From Eutrigla gurnardus (taxonomy: Eukaryota; Chordata; Actinopteri; Perciformes; Triglidae), in assembly GCA_963514095.1 (NCBI GenBank), contig OY741268.1, forward strand, positions 32,030,440 to 32,094,439: 64,000 nt of DNA, written 5' to 3'. Positions 49,969-58,983 of the stretch are shown piece by piece. A program made the translations under genes and the position numbers. Every line of letters starts with the position of its first letter. Positions within the stretch are counted from its first letter, which is position 1. The notes below the pieces were generated by a model that was given only the letters and a program-made list of their open reading frames with translations, had not been told where the DNA came from and did not search any database.

Positions 49969-52108
49969 TTTATATATATTTTCACAGAGAACTGTCAACA
50001 GCGTCATCTCGGGGGTGCAACAGTACCAAGCTGCTCTCCTTGACACACTAAGGGAGAGAATCAGAAGGGTGTTTGAAGAGAATCCAGAGACAACTGCTCA
50101 GCTCCAAGATGAGGCTTTGGCTACTTTTGATACATTCACGGATCCTTTCTCAACCACAGCATATGGACAGAATAAAACTATCCGGGAACTATTCAATCCA
50201 GTCAACCCAGAGGAAGTTGTGATGTCCCAGAAGATTTGTTGGGTAAAGCGTGGTCCTTCAAGGGTCATGGCCTTAAGAAACAAAAGTGTTTACTATGTGC
50301 CACTCATTCAAAGTCTCAAGCAGTTACTGACCAATTCTAGAATCTTCACAATGTTGACCACTGTACCACAAAGAAGTAGAGAGGGATTCTTGTATGATTT
50401 TACTGATGGAGCCCTTTTTACATCCCACCCCTTATATTCTCAAAGGCCAAATGCATTGCAAATACTATTGTACACCGATGAAATTGAAATATGTAACCCT
50501 TTAGGCCCCCATGCCTCTGCAAATAAATTATTGATGTTTTATTACACTTTAGGGAATATTGATCCAAAATTTAGGTCCAAGTTGGCTGCTATAAGACTCC
50601 TTGCTATTGCCAAGGCAAATGATATTTCTCAATGCGGTGTTGATGTTATACTAAAAAGAATCCTAAAAGATCTGACACTTCTTTACAATGGTGTTAGGAT
50701 TGAAACCCCAAATGGTGAAATTGAGTTGTTTGGTGCGGTGATAGCCTTATGTGGAGATACACTTGCCCAACATGACCTTGCTGGGTTTAAACAAGGTGTT
50801 GGTTTTGCTTATAGCAAATGTAGACATTGTGAATGCTCCTTTGATGATATGCAAAGTATTTTTGAGGAGAATAAGTTTGCTGAAAGAACTTTGGAAAACC
50901 ACATCAGGCAATGTCTTGAAATAGACAAAGCAAGCACAGAAACATTGAAAGCATCCCTCAAAACCACTTACGGGATTAACAGAAGAAGCAGGCTAGTTGA
51001 TTTTCCAGCATTTGACCTGATCAAACAAACTCCACAGGATATAATGCATGTAATTTTTGAAGGTGTTGCACCAATGGAAATAAAGCTTGTGTTAAAAAAC
51101 CTGATTCTGTCAGGACAGATAGAATTAGATGAGATTAACTCAGCTATTATAAATTTTCCTTACTCACCTCTAGATATACGAGATAAGCCATGTCCTATTA
51201 GTGTCAGCACTTTAGCTGCTAATGACAATAAAATAAAACAGTCATGTGGACAAATGTTAATACTTTTGAAAATACTACCTTTCATTTTGAATGATATGGA
51301 CAGTGAGTATGTCAAATTTATTCTCAAATTAATTCAGATTGTTCAAATTATCCTTGCTCCTGTTATTTCATTAGAAACTGTATTGCGGCTCAGGCACATG
51401 ATTGAGCAACATCTGCATCAGTTCAAAGAACTTTTTTCTGAATCCAATGTCATTCCCAAGCAGCATTACATGCTCCATCTACCTAGCCAAATCATATCTT
51501 TTGGTCCTTTAGTAAGAAGTATGTGTATGCGATTTGAAGCTAAGCATAGCTATTTTAAGCAGTGGGCTTCCAAGTTAAATTTAAAAAATGTATGTAAATC
51601 GCTTGCAAACCATAATCAGTTCCTTGAATGTTGTCAAAATGAAATAGGCACTGAGCATCCAATTTTTGCTAGTGAAAGAGAATCAGGGCCTGTCTCAGCT
51701 GTCAAAAATGTTGATTATGTTAAAAGAAAAGTCAAAGATTTTTTAGGCATAGAGGTCATGCAATCTGTTGTCTCTGTGAAATGGTACATCCTCAATGGAA
51801 ATAAGTACATAAGTGGGAAATCTATGATTATTGTAGATGTAGATGGTGCTTTCCCAGTGTTCGGACTGATAAAAGATATCTTTGTGATAGATTCCTCTTT
51901 AGTTGTTTTTGAGTACCTACGTTATGAAACACTGAATCTGAATCCAGAGTTGCTGGCATATGAGGTGGCAGTTCCCAATGTTGCCCAGGCTACAGAATTT
52001 GTAAAAGAACTAATTGACTGCATTTCCTATTTTCCAGTTACTTTCAAAGACAATACCTTTGTTCCAATAAAATACAGTCTTTGTGACATTATTGCCCACA
52101 GACAATAA
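48319..52108 (+). CDS. CACTA/EnSpm transposase-like gene (Tnp2-like), spliced
   Basis: The last exon (49988-52108) follows TTTTCACAG and stays open for about 706 codons. The preceding exon 49645-49737 ends CACAG/GTAAAT and joins in phase (VREQCHLSQ then RTVNSVISG). A 5' exon ending near 48811 (GTAAGT) encodes a C2H2-like segment YCGIDGCEQDFRVFNSFFRH. The main part has DEIEICNPLG, FYYTLGNIDPKFRSKL, ALCGDTLAQHDLAGF, CRHCECSFDD and DIMHVIFEGVAP, which resemble the conserved blocks of animal EnSpm transposases with candidate acidic catalytic residues. Family-level identity is inferred and the exact 5' exon structure is uncertain. The stop lies about 450 bp from the right terminus. Confidence 0.65.
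48850..49644. other. Intron of the transposase-like gene
   Basis: AT-rich sequence without an open frame. It lies between the GTAAGT donor near 48811 and the acceptor at 49643-49644. Confidence 0.5.
49895..49966 (+). repeat. (TA)n microsatellite in the transposase gene intron
   Basis: A run of about 70 bp of TA dinucleotides with one GT interruption lies just before the last intron's acceptor. Confidence 0.95.
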
Positions 52109-52561
52109 TCTGGAGGAACAATAAGTACTGTATGTATGGGTGTATCATACCATACACATCATGTATTGTGTTGGGTGAACCCAGTTTGCCTGTTTTCTGT
52201 TTGCTTTGCCAGTTTTGTGAACATCATCAGCTTGAAGTCAGAGAAATAAACTCTGTTTTTCAGATGCTTTTTGTGTGACTCTTGAATCAAGCAAGTTGAG
52301 TTTGTTACTGAATCTTAAAACAAGATTTATTTGAGGAGACTTTGGGTAAAAGATGTAATATATCTTATTTTAACAGTTATTTACCTCATTTTAAGATTCC
52401 CTGCCTATTTGAGACAAAAAAAAAAAGGTTTGCTTGATATAAGATTGTAGTGTAAAGTTGAACACTTAAAATAAGAAATTAACTCTTAAAACAAGACAAA
52501 TTATCTAACACTTCTAAATCTAAGTTTTTTTTTCTTGGTAAGAACCAAATAATTTGCAGTG
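52109..52561 (+). other. CACTA right end: 3' UTR and subterminal region
   Basis: It contains an AATAAA near 52246 for the transposase transcript, then repeats rich in CTTAAAATAAG and TTAAAACAAGAC leading to the TTTGCAGTG terminus. Confidence 0.55.
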
Positions 52562-52603
52562 CAAATGAAACGAACTGAAAAATTTAATACATCACATTCA
52601 TAC

Positions 52604-55600
52604 TCACTCAAAAGAAAAACACAAATCACCCAACTCATTCACGAAACAGAAAGAACAGCCCGCCACCAGTGCGTCCAGTTGGCGTGCGTGGTGCAGTGTC
52701 CTGAAATGTGCCTGTATTAATGTTGTCAAGATGCGTGTAACAGATGTGTGTCTGTGCTCGTGAAGTGAAATATTTCGACGTGTCCAGGTGGCCTGCCGTG
52801 CCAGCGCCAGTGCGGTGTTGATGAGGGTGTGTTTATTGTCCAGTCCAAATAACAGAGTCCAGGGGGTGAGTGTCGTGTGTGTGTAGTTACAATGAGTGCG
52901 CAGAACAGACAATAAAAAGACATGAAAACCCACCAACTCAGGGCAGTGCACAAACAAATGCATGTCATTTTCGTCCCCTAACTCACAAACTGCACAGGTC
53001 CTGGAGAAGAGCTCCCTGTGGACCTGGTGCAGGACGACCCCGGTGAAGACCCTCCTATGCCTGACCCGGAAGTCCAGGTCGAACGCCGCATGCGATATAT
53101 GTGGGACGCTGCAATTTTTCCAGATCTTCCTCACGTCCGAGCCGGGGAAGAGCCTCCCCCAAGCTGCCTCGGAGGAAGGCCGCCTTCCCAGCTCGGACGC
53201 GAGGAGCCTGTACAGCGCCCCGGTGTTAAGCTCGGCAAGGGGTACGACCTGGCTCGGGGCCAGGCACAGGAGGAACGCCAGCCGAGGGTCCCGCACCGGT
53301 CCGGTGGTGCAGAGAGCCCTCCTCCAAGACTCTGGCATGGCCCTATCTACTCTAGCACCGGTGGTTCTAACGTGCCCCGGCCTAAAGCTAATCCCTCCCC
53401 TGATCAGTGAAGTTTTGGCCCTTTGAAAATCAAAGAGCCCCTCCCCGTCAATCACCTGACCAATCCTCGTGACCCCCGCTGCCCGCAACGGAGCGCAGGA
53501 CAGCGCCCTTCCCTCGTGCTGGAGGAAGGGAGTCTGGAGGAATGGCAATGGTGCGATACTGCCTCTGTTCACCTCTGCTGGCTTGAGGCGGGGCAGCAAC
53601 TTGCGCCACGCCTCTAGCACCTCCCGGAAGAACGGCGGTAGCTGGCTGTAGGCCGTTCTGGGAGGGAGAGTGCACAGATTGTACACGTCCCCCTCGCCGT
53701 ACTGAGCCAAACAGCCCGCCATCGCGCCCTCCCAGGGGTACTGCCTGGCCGGATCGAGAAATTTTCTAACCACTTTTAGCCGCAGTGCGTCTCTTTTGGC
53801 ACTCAAGTCAATCAGTCCTAAACCCCCCTCCCGTTTATTACCAATTAACACCCGTCGAGCGATCGAATTGGCCCTCCCCCTCCAGAGGAATGTGGAGAGG
53901 GTGTCCTGCAGGACGTTTAGTGCCCACTGTGGCAGCTCGCAGGTTCCCAAAACGTGTACTAGAGTAGAGGTTACTAAGGCGTTCCACACTATTGCCTTTG
54001 CTCTCAGGCTGAGGCCCCGGGGCCGCCACCTGTAAACAATGTATTTCACCCTGCTAATTGCCGCGTCCCAGTTACTGCGTGAGGCCCTATCCCCACCTAT
54101 GCCCACATGTATACCTAAAACCTTTATCTGCTGTTGAATGTTAAAACCCCACCTGCCTAAACCCCCCCCGTTGGCCACTAACAGGCACGTCTTAGCCCTT
54201 TTTAGTTTGGCCCCCGTGGCCGCCTCGAAGGCCGCGATGTGCCCAAGCGCGAGGTCAATTTCGTCTGGCGCCGAGGCCAGGATGGTCACGTCGTCCGCAA
54301 AGGGGACGACGGTGACCCTCCCGAGCCCCGGCGCCACGGGCAGCCCCGGCATGCGCTCGTCCGCCGTGATGGCGGCCGCCAGGGACTCCACCACCACGGA
54401 GAACAGCAGCGGCGAGAGAGGACATCCCTGCCTCACCGATCTCTTGATATTAAAAACCCCGCTCAGTCTCCCGTTTATTTTAATTCTCGCCTGTGCTCCC
54501 CTGTACAGCAGCCCCACCATCCTCCTAAGCCCTGGCCCGAAGCCCATGGCGCTCAAAGAGTTAAATAAAAACCCCTGGTCTACCCGGTCAAACGCCTTTT
54601 CTAGGTCCAGGTTCAGGAGGAGCCCCTTTTTCGACTCCTCCATCCCCCGGACCGCTCCCTGCACCACTAAAATGGAGTCAGCTATGTCCCTGCCGGGGAC
54701 GCCGTAAGCCTGTAAACTGGTCACGACGTCCCCGGCCACCTCCTTCACCCTGTTCGCCACTATTTTGGCGAGGATTTTATAATCTGCGTTAAGCAGGCTT
54801 ATGGGCCTATAATTTTTGATCTCCCTCCTGTCCCCTTTCTTGAACAGGAGGGAGATCACTCCTGCCGAAAAGCCCTCCGGCACCCTGTCTTTCTCAACCA
54901 TTTCATTAAAAAGCTGTGTGAGGAGCGGCACAAAGTACTCCTCACACAGCATATAGAGCTCAGCGGTGAGGCCGTCCTCTCCAGGGCTTTTGGCCCTGGA
55001 TAGGCCGGCTATGGCCCTGGCGACCTCATCCACCGTTATCCTCCCCTCTAATAATTCACTATCCTGAGCCCTCAACCTCCCTTTCACTCTGCTCAGCAGC
55101 TGTTCCCCCCTCACCTTATCCACCTGCTCCCTGCTAAATAGCTTCTCAAAAAACGAGACGGCCACCTCCTCCACTCCATCCCGCCCCGTAACCATGATCC
55201 CCGCCTCGTTTTCTAGCTGCCCTATTTCCTGCCTTTGCTGTCTACCCATCTCCAGGCCGAGAAAGTACGCGGAGTACCTCTCGCCCTGGAGGAGGTCGAC
55301 AGCTCTGGTGCGCAAGGCTGCAGCAGCGCACCTGGCTCCATGAAGCTCTGCCAGCCTCGCCTTCGCGGCCTCCATATCCGCCAGCTGCGCTCCAGTCGCC
55401 GCGTCAATGTTTGTCAAGACATTTTTAATAACACCATTTAATTTTTGTTCCTCCATCTTCTCCGCCCACCCCTTATGTTTGGCGAAGTTTATGGCGAGCC
55501 TTTTAATTCTCGCCTTAAACTCCGCCCACCTCCCCAACAATCCCCGCTCGTCATCACACTCGTGTATACAGTATAGCAGCAGTTTGTCCAGTTTGCTCCT

Positions 55601-56374
55601 GAAACGGCGGTCCTCCAGCAGGCCGGCGTTGAGGACCCACAGGCCGCCCCCCCGGACGTCCCCCGGCCCCGAGAAGCTGCATCGGAGGAACAGGTGATCG
55701 CTCCACGGGCAAGGCTCGTAAGCGACCCCCTGAATCCCCCTCAGCAACCCCCCGGAGGCCAGGAGCAAATCCATCCGGGAGCGGCGGCTGCAGCCCTGCA
55801 CCACCTGGACCCGACTGTAGGACCGCCTACCTGGGTTGAGAACCCGAAACACGTCCACCATGTTGTTACACACACATAAGTCCAGAAACACACCCCTGCT
55901 CACGTCGGACCTGAGCTTCTCCCTCCCCCCCACATCATCCAGGGTCTGAACTAAGTTCAGGTCCCCTATGATGATGGTGGCGGGAGTGATCCACCTTTCT
56001 AGCTCTAAAAACAGAGCTTTTCTACTCATCTCATCGTTGTGAGCGTACACGTTTATCAATCTGCCTGCCCACTGCGGACCCACAATGTCCAAAACGATTA
56101 CTCGACCCTCGCTATCTGCGTACACCTCTACCCACGTTACCCCTGCTGCTTCCCCGAACAACACAGCCACCCCTCCGGAGGTAACACCCCCGTTGTTGTT
56201 GGCTATGCTGCCCTTCCACTCCCCCCGCACCCTTTGCTCCACCCGCTGATCCCACCAGGTCTCCTGCACACACAAGATCTCGTTATTTTTAATGGTGTTC
56301 AAAATAGCCCTGGTTTTCACCCACGTGCGGAGCACTCGAGCGTTTAGCGAAAGAAGGGAAGCCATCAGGGGCAC
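52604..56374 (-). CDS. LINE A5 ORF2: APE endonuclease-reverse transcriptase, intact
   Basis: 1256 uninterrupted codons. APE endonuclease at about residues 1-230 (SLNARVLRTW, CVQETWWDQ, IIGDLNLVQTLDD, SRMDLLLASGG, SDHLFLRC). Linker, then RT at about 440-760: YRPISLLNADYKIL, GVPGRDIADSI, motif A NLDLEKAFDRVDQ, motif B RSVRQGCPLSPLLF, motif C VPFADDVTILA. The C-terminal knuckle CAVCELGDENDMHLFVHC is at about 1130. This is the L1/Tx1-type layout. The protein nicks the 5S target and reverse transcribes the LINE RNA. All key motifs are present; the residue after SLNAR is V where the other copies have G. The start is MPLMASLLS, about 20 bp after the ORF1 stop. Confidence 0.93.
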   Translation of the reverse strand: MPLMASLLSLNARVLRTWVKTRAILNTIKNNEILCVQETWWDQRVEQRVRGEWKGSIANNNGGVTSGGVAVLFGEAAGVTWVEVYADSEGRVIVLDIVGPQWAGRLINVYAHNDEMSRKALFLELERWITPATIIIGDLNLVQTLDDVGGREKLRSDVSRGVFLDLCVCNNMVDVFRVLNPGRRSYSRVQVVQGCSRRSRMDLLLASGGLLRGIQGVAYEPCPWSDHLFLRCSFSGPGDVRGGGLWVLNAGLLEDRRFRSKLDKLLLYCIHECDDERGLLGRWAEFKARIKRLAINFAKHKGWAEKMEEQKLNGVIKNVLTNIDAATGAQLADMEAAKARLAELHGARCAAAALRTRAVDLLQGERYSAYFLGLEMGRQQRQEIGQLENEAGIMVTGRDGVEEVAVSFFEKLFSREQVDKVRGEQLLSRVKGRLRAQDSELLEGRITVDEVARAIAGLSRAKSPGEDGLTAELYMLCEEYFVPLLTQLFNEMVEKDRVPEGFSAGVISLLFKKGDRREIKNYRPISLLNADYKILAKIVANRVKEVAGDVVTSLQAYGVPGRDIADSILVVQGAVRGMEESKKGLLLNLDLEKAFDRVDQGFLFNSLSAMGFGPGLRRMVGLLYRGAQARIKINGRLSGVFNIKRSVRQGCPLSPLLFSVVVESLAAAITADERMPGLPVAPGLGRVTVVPFADDVTILASAPDEIDLALGHIAAFEAATGAKLKRAKTCLLVANGGGLGRWGFNIQQQIKVLGIHVGIGGDRASRSNWDAAISRVKYIVYRWRPRGLSLRAKAIVWNALVTSTLVHVLGTCELPQWALNVLQDTLSTFLWRGRANSIARRVLIGNKREGGLGLIDLSAKRDALRLKVVRKFLDPARQYPWEGAMAGCLAQYGEGDVYNLCTLPPRTAYSQLPPFFREVLEAWRKLLPRLKPAEVNRGSIAPLPFLQTPFLQHEGRALSCAPLRAAGVTRIGQVIDGEGLFDFQRAKTSLIRGGISFRPGHVRTTGARVDRAMPESWRRALCTTGPVRDPRLAFLLCLAPSQVVPLAELNTGALYRLLASELGRRPSSEAAWGRLFPGSDVRKIWKNCSVPHISHAAFDLDFRVRHRRVFTGVVLHQVHRELFSRTCAVCELGDENDMHLFVHCPELVGFHVFLLSVLRTHCNYTHTTLTPWTLLFGLDNKHTLINTALALARQATWTRRNISLHEHRHTSVTRILTTLIQAHFRTLHHARQLDALVAGCSFCFVNELGDLCFSFE

Positions 56375-56393
56375 CTAGTGGAGGAAATGCACA

Positions 56394-58496
56394 TCATTGC
56401 TTGGTTTTTCTTTTCTTGTTCTTCCTACCCGTTCTAACTTGCTTTACCTGGTCCAGGTCCCAGTCGGTGTCGGAGCTGGTCCCGAGCTGTGTCTGAGGAA
56501 CGACAGGGACCCCTCCCTGCCGTCCCTCGAGCAGTGGACCCTCACTGGCTGAGCCCCCCTGTCTGGTCGTCACCTGGGCCGAGGGCAGCTCTCCGTCTTC
56601 TTCAAGACGGGAGCCCACCTCCGCCCAGCCGCCACCTCCGGCCGCCTCTAGCCCGTCCAGGCTGGAGCCGATGAGCTCCGCCTGGGTCCGGCCCTTCGGC
56701 ACCGTTGGCTGCACCGGGGGCCCAGCCCGGGCTAGGTCAGCCCTCACGGCCACACCCGCCCCCTTGCTCGGGTCCTGCTGCTCACCTGGCACCTGCTCAT
56801 GGGATCCAGCCCGGGCTAGGTCAGCCGTCACGGCCACACCCGCCCCTTCCTGCTCCATATCCTCCTCGCTCTCACTTTCCTCCTCAGAGAGAAGCTCAGC
56901 CGAGGAGCCCTCATCCTCCTCCTCTTCCTCCTCCTTCTCCATTACTACCTCCTCCTCCCTTCCCTCCTCCTCGCTCTCTTTGCACGAGCACTTTGAGCTT
57001 ATTTTGTTACACAACACACACTTCTCTTCCTCCGGCCCCCTCTTGGCCCCACACTCCCGTACGTAATGCCCCTGGACCCCGCACTTGTGGCAAAAGAACT
57101 CAGGGCATTCTCGTAGTATGTGCCCCGGCTGGAGACACATACGGCACACCTTGACCTGACGGTCGTGAATAACCCTGAAGTATTCTGGCCCTAGGGTCGT
57201 CTCGAACCGTGCCGAGTACGGCAGGCTCTGGATCTTGTCATTAAATTTAACTTTTAGGAACCTGGTACCATCAGCTACGTTAGTCCCCGGCCACATTCCT
57301 CTCCTTATCGGGGAAGCAGCACCCACCCCCCAGCTCTCTAATTTGGCAATAATTTCATCGTCCGTGATATAGGCAGGCAGATTGAGAAACGACACAACAA
57401 GCTCGTCATTACACAGAACTTTAGCTAGTACCGCAGTATCACCAATTTTGAAACCATCAAGGATTCTCTCCTTACCCTTAATGTGTGTCATGGTAACTTC
57501 GTACGCGCGGGGACCGGTAGCACGGCAAGCCACCAAGCCCCCACACAAGCCCCTCACCGCCCGCATGAGCTCCATCGCGGAGATGGGGAGAGTTCCTTGC
57601 AGTTCCAGGAGGACTGTGAGTTCCTTTTCAAAGGTCCGCTGAAGTCCTGCTGCCGCGGGCAGGCCCGCTGCAGCTCCAGCCGCTGCTCCCGTCCCCGATC
57701 CAGCAGCCGCTCCAGCTCCTGCATCCCTGGCTCTTCTCGCCGCCAGCAAGGCAGCCGCTGTTTCTCTCCCGCCCGCTGCAGCCATCGAAGCCGCCGCCGG
57801 AGCCTCCGCTCGTCCCGCCGAGTCCTCCACCGTCCTCCCGGCCCCGCTGCCTGGTCCTGTGTCGCCCGCTCGTCCCGCCGTGTTCGCCGCCGCTGCTGCC
57901 GCCGCCTGGGCTGGCCTGCCCGCCCGTCCCGCCTGGTTGGCCGCCGCCGCCGCCGCTGCTCTGGCTGCTGGGATCACCGCCGCCTGAGCTGCCGCCGCTT
58001 TGGTCCCTCCCGGAGCGAAGGACACGCTCCGTCCCATCGCCGCCGCAGCTCCCGAAGCCGCCGCCATCGGAGCCTTTCCTAGCCCCGCTGAGCCTGCTCG
58101 ACCTGTCACAGGTCCCGCAGCTCTGGCGTCCCCAGCCCTCGTGGCTGCCACCCTCTGTGGCATCACTCCAGCTGGTACGGCGGAGCCGGCTGCCAACCCG
58201 GAAGTCGGCGCGCTCCTCGCGGCCCTCTGCTTCTGGCCTGCCACCTGTCCCTTCCCCCCCGCAGTCTTCCACTCACAGTCATCCACACACTCATTCTCAC
58301 TCATAGACTCTATCCCTTTCATCAATCTTCCATTCCTATCGATCCTCACATCATACGTACTAGGAGCCTCCTCTCCCCCCCGGACGCCCTTTGCAGGACG
58401 CCCAGAGGAGAGAGCAGGTGCAGCCAAATCCGGGTCCGTCATGCTTCTCATCATTACCTTACCCTTGCTTCTAGTCTTAACCGTAGAATCCGTCAT
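56394..58496 (-). CDS. LINE A5 ORF1 (CCHC nucleic-acid binding protein), intact
   Basis: About 700 codons from MTDSTVKTRSKGKVMM, or 719 from an upstream in-frame ATG at 58553 through a Lys/Thr-rich stretch. Ala/Gly-rich tract at about 110-300, conserved ELTVLLELQGTLPISAMELM domain, knuckles CRMCLQPGHILREC and CHKCGVQGHYVREC, third cluster CVLCNKISSKCSC, Glu-rich tract, basic C-terminus KNKKRKTKQ. It is likely the RNA-coating partner of ORF2. Confidence 0.9.
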   Translation of the reverse strand: MTDSTVKTRSKGKVMMRSMTDPDLAAPALSSGRPAKGVRGGEEAPSTYDVRIDRNGRLMKGIESMSENECVDDCEWKTAGGKGQVAGQKQRAARSAPTSGLAAGSAVPAGVMPQRVAATRAGDARAAGPVTGRAGSAGLGKAPMAAASGAAAAMGRSVSFAPGGTKAAAAQAAVIPAARAAAAAAANQAGRAGRPAQAAAAAAANTAGRAGDTGPGSGAGRTVEDSAGRAEAPAAASMAAAGGRETAAALLAARRARDAGAGAAAGSGTGAAAGAAAGLPAAAGLQRTFEKELTVLLELQGTLPISAMELMRAVRGLCGGLVACRATGPRAYEVTMTHIKGKERILDGFKIGDTAVLAKVLCNDELVVSFLNLPAYITDDEIIAKLESWGVGAASPIRRGMWPGTNVADGTRFLKVKFNDKIQSLPYSARFETTLGPEYFRVIHDRQVKVCRMCLQPGHILRECPEFFCHKCGVQGHYVRECGAKRGPEEEKCVLCNKISSKCSCKESEEEGREEEVVMEKEEEEEEDEGSSAELLSEEESESEEDMEQEGAGVAVTADLARAGSHEQVPGEQQDPSKGAGVAVRADLARAGPPVQPTVPKGRTQAELIGSSLDGLEAAGGGGWAEVGSRLEEDGELPSAQVTTRQGGSASEGPLLEGRQGGVPVVPQTQLGTSSDTDWDLDQVKQVRTGRKNKKRKTKQ

Positions 58497-58983
58497 TTTT
58501 TTTGTTGTTTTTTTTTTTCTTTTTACACACAATGCGCTACCGTGAAATCCCACCCCCGATCAGTGCTAGTCACTGCCGGGGGGTATTTAAACAAACTATC
58601 TACAAACAAAGAACCCGAAGTGACACCAAGTACATATAAAGGAAGAAAGATAGAGTAAGGGAAGAAGAAAGAAAAGGAAAAACACAACGCACACACGCAC
58701 ACACATGACGAACAAACAATTACTCACTGCACTCACTGCTGCTCTCACTCTCTGCTCTCAATCCAAACTCGCCAACTCACACACACACCAACTGCGCTCC
58801 AAGAGGTTTTTTTTTTTTTTTTTTTTGTCTTTTATTATCAAAAAATACAAATTTGTTCAGAAATTGTACATTATTTACATTTGATGTTTAGCATGCAATA
58901 AACAAAATCATATTACATACGTTAAAAAAATGGAGTCTTTCAAAAAGAGACAGCATGGATCGCACCCGTCATTCCCGCCATTT

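Larger units (their letters stand above)
37747..52561. mobile_element. CACTA/EnSpm DNA transposon with nested L2
   Basis: The ends CACTGCAAA (37747-37755) and TTTGCAGTG (52553-52561) are inverted. Both flanks carry CA, and removing the element leaves AGAGCAAATGAAAC, matching the unbroken 3' UTR of A3 (AAGAACAAATGAAA) and A4. The size is 14.8 kb, or about 10.6 kb without the L2. It carries two divergent spliced genes: a SAM-domain gene (minus, 3' end near the left terminus) and a transposase-like gene (plus, 3' end near the right terminus). Short AAGTGAAATATACTAAAT-type repeats fill the left subterminal region. Confidence 0.85.
37506..58806 (-). mobile_element. LINE A5, coding-intact, split by a CACTA transposon
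   Basis: The 5' end CCTCTTGGAGCG at 58806 touches the poly(A) of C1. The 5' UTR, ORF1 and ORF2 are intact. After the first 42 bp of 3' UTR (52562-52603) the CACTA element 37747-52561 intervenes, and the rest of the 3' UTR and poly(A) lie at 37506-37746 next to the 5S 3' half. Without the CACTA it would be about 6.5 kb. It is the best coding reference copy for family A here. Confidence 0.88.
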
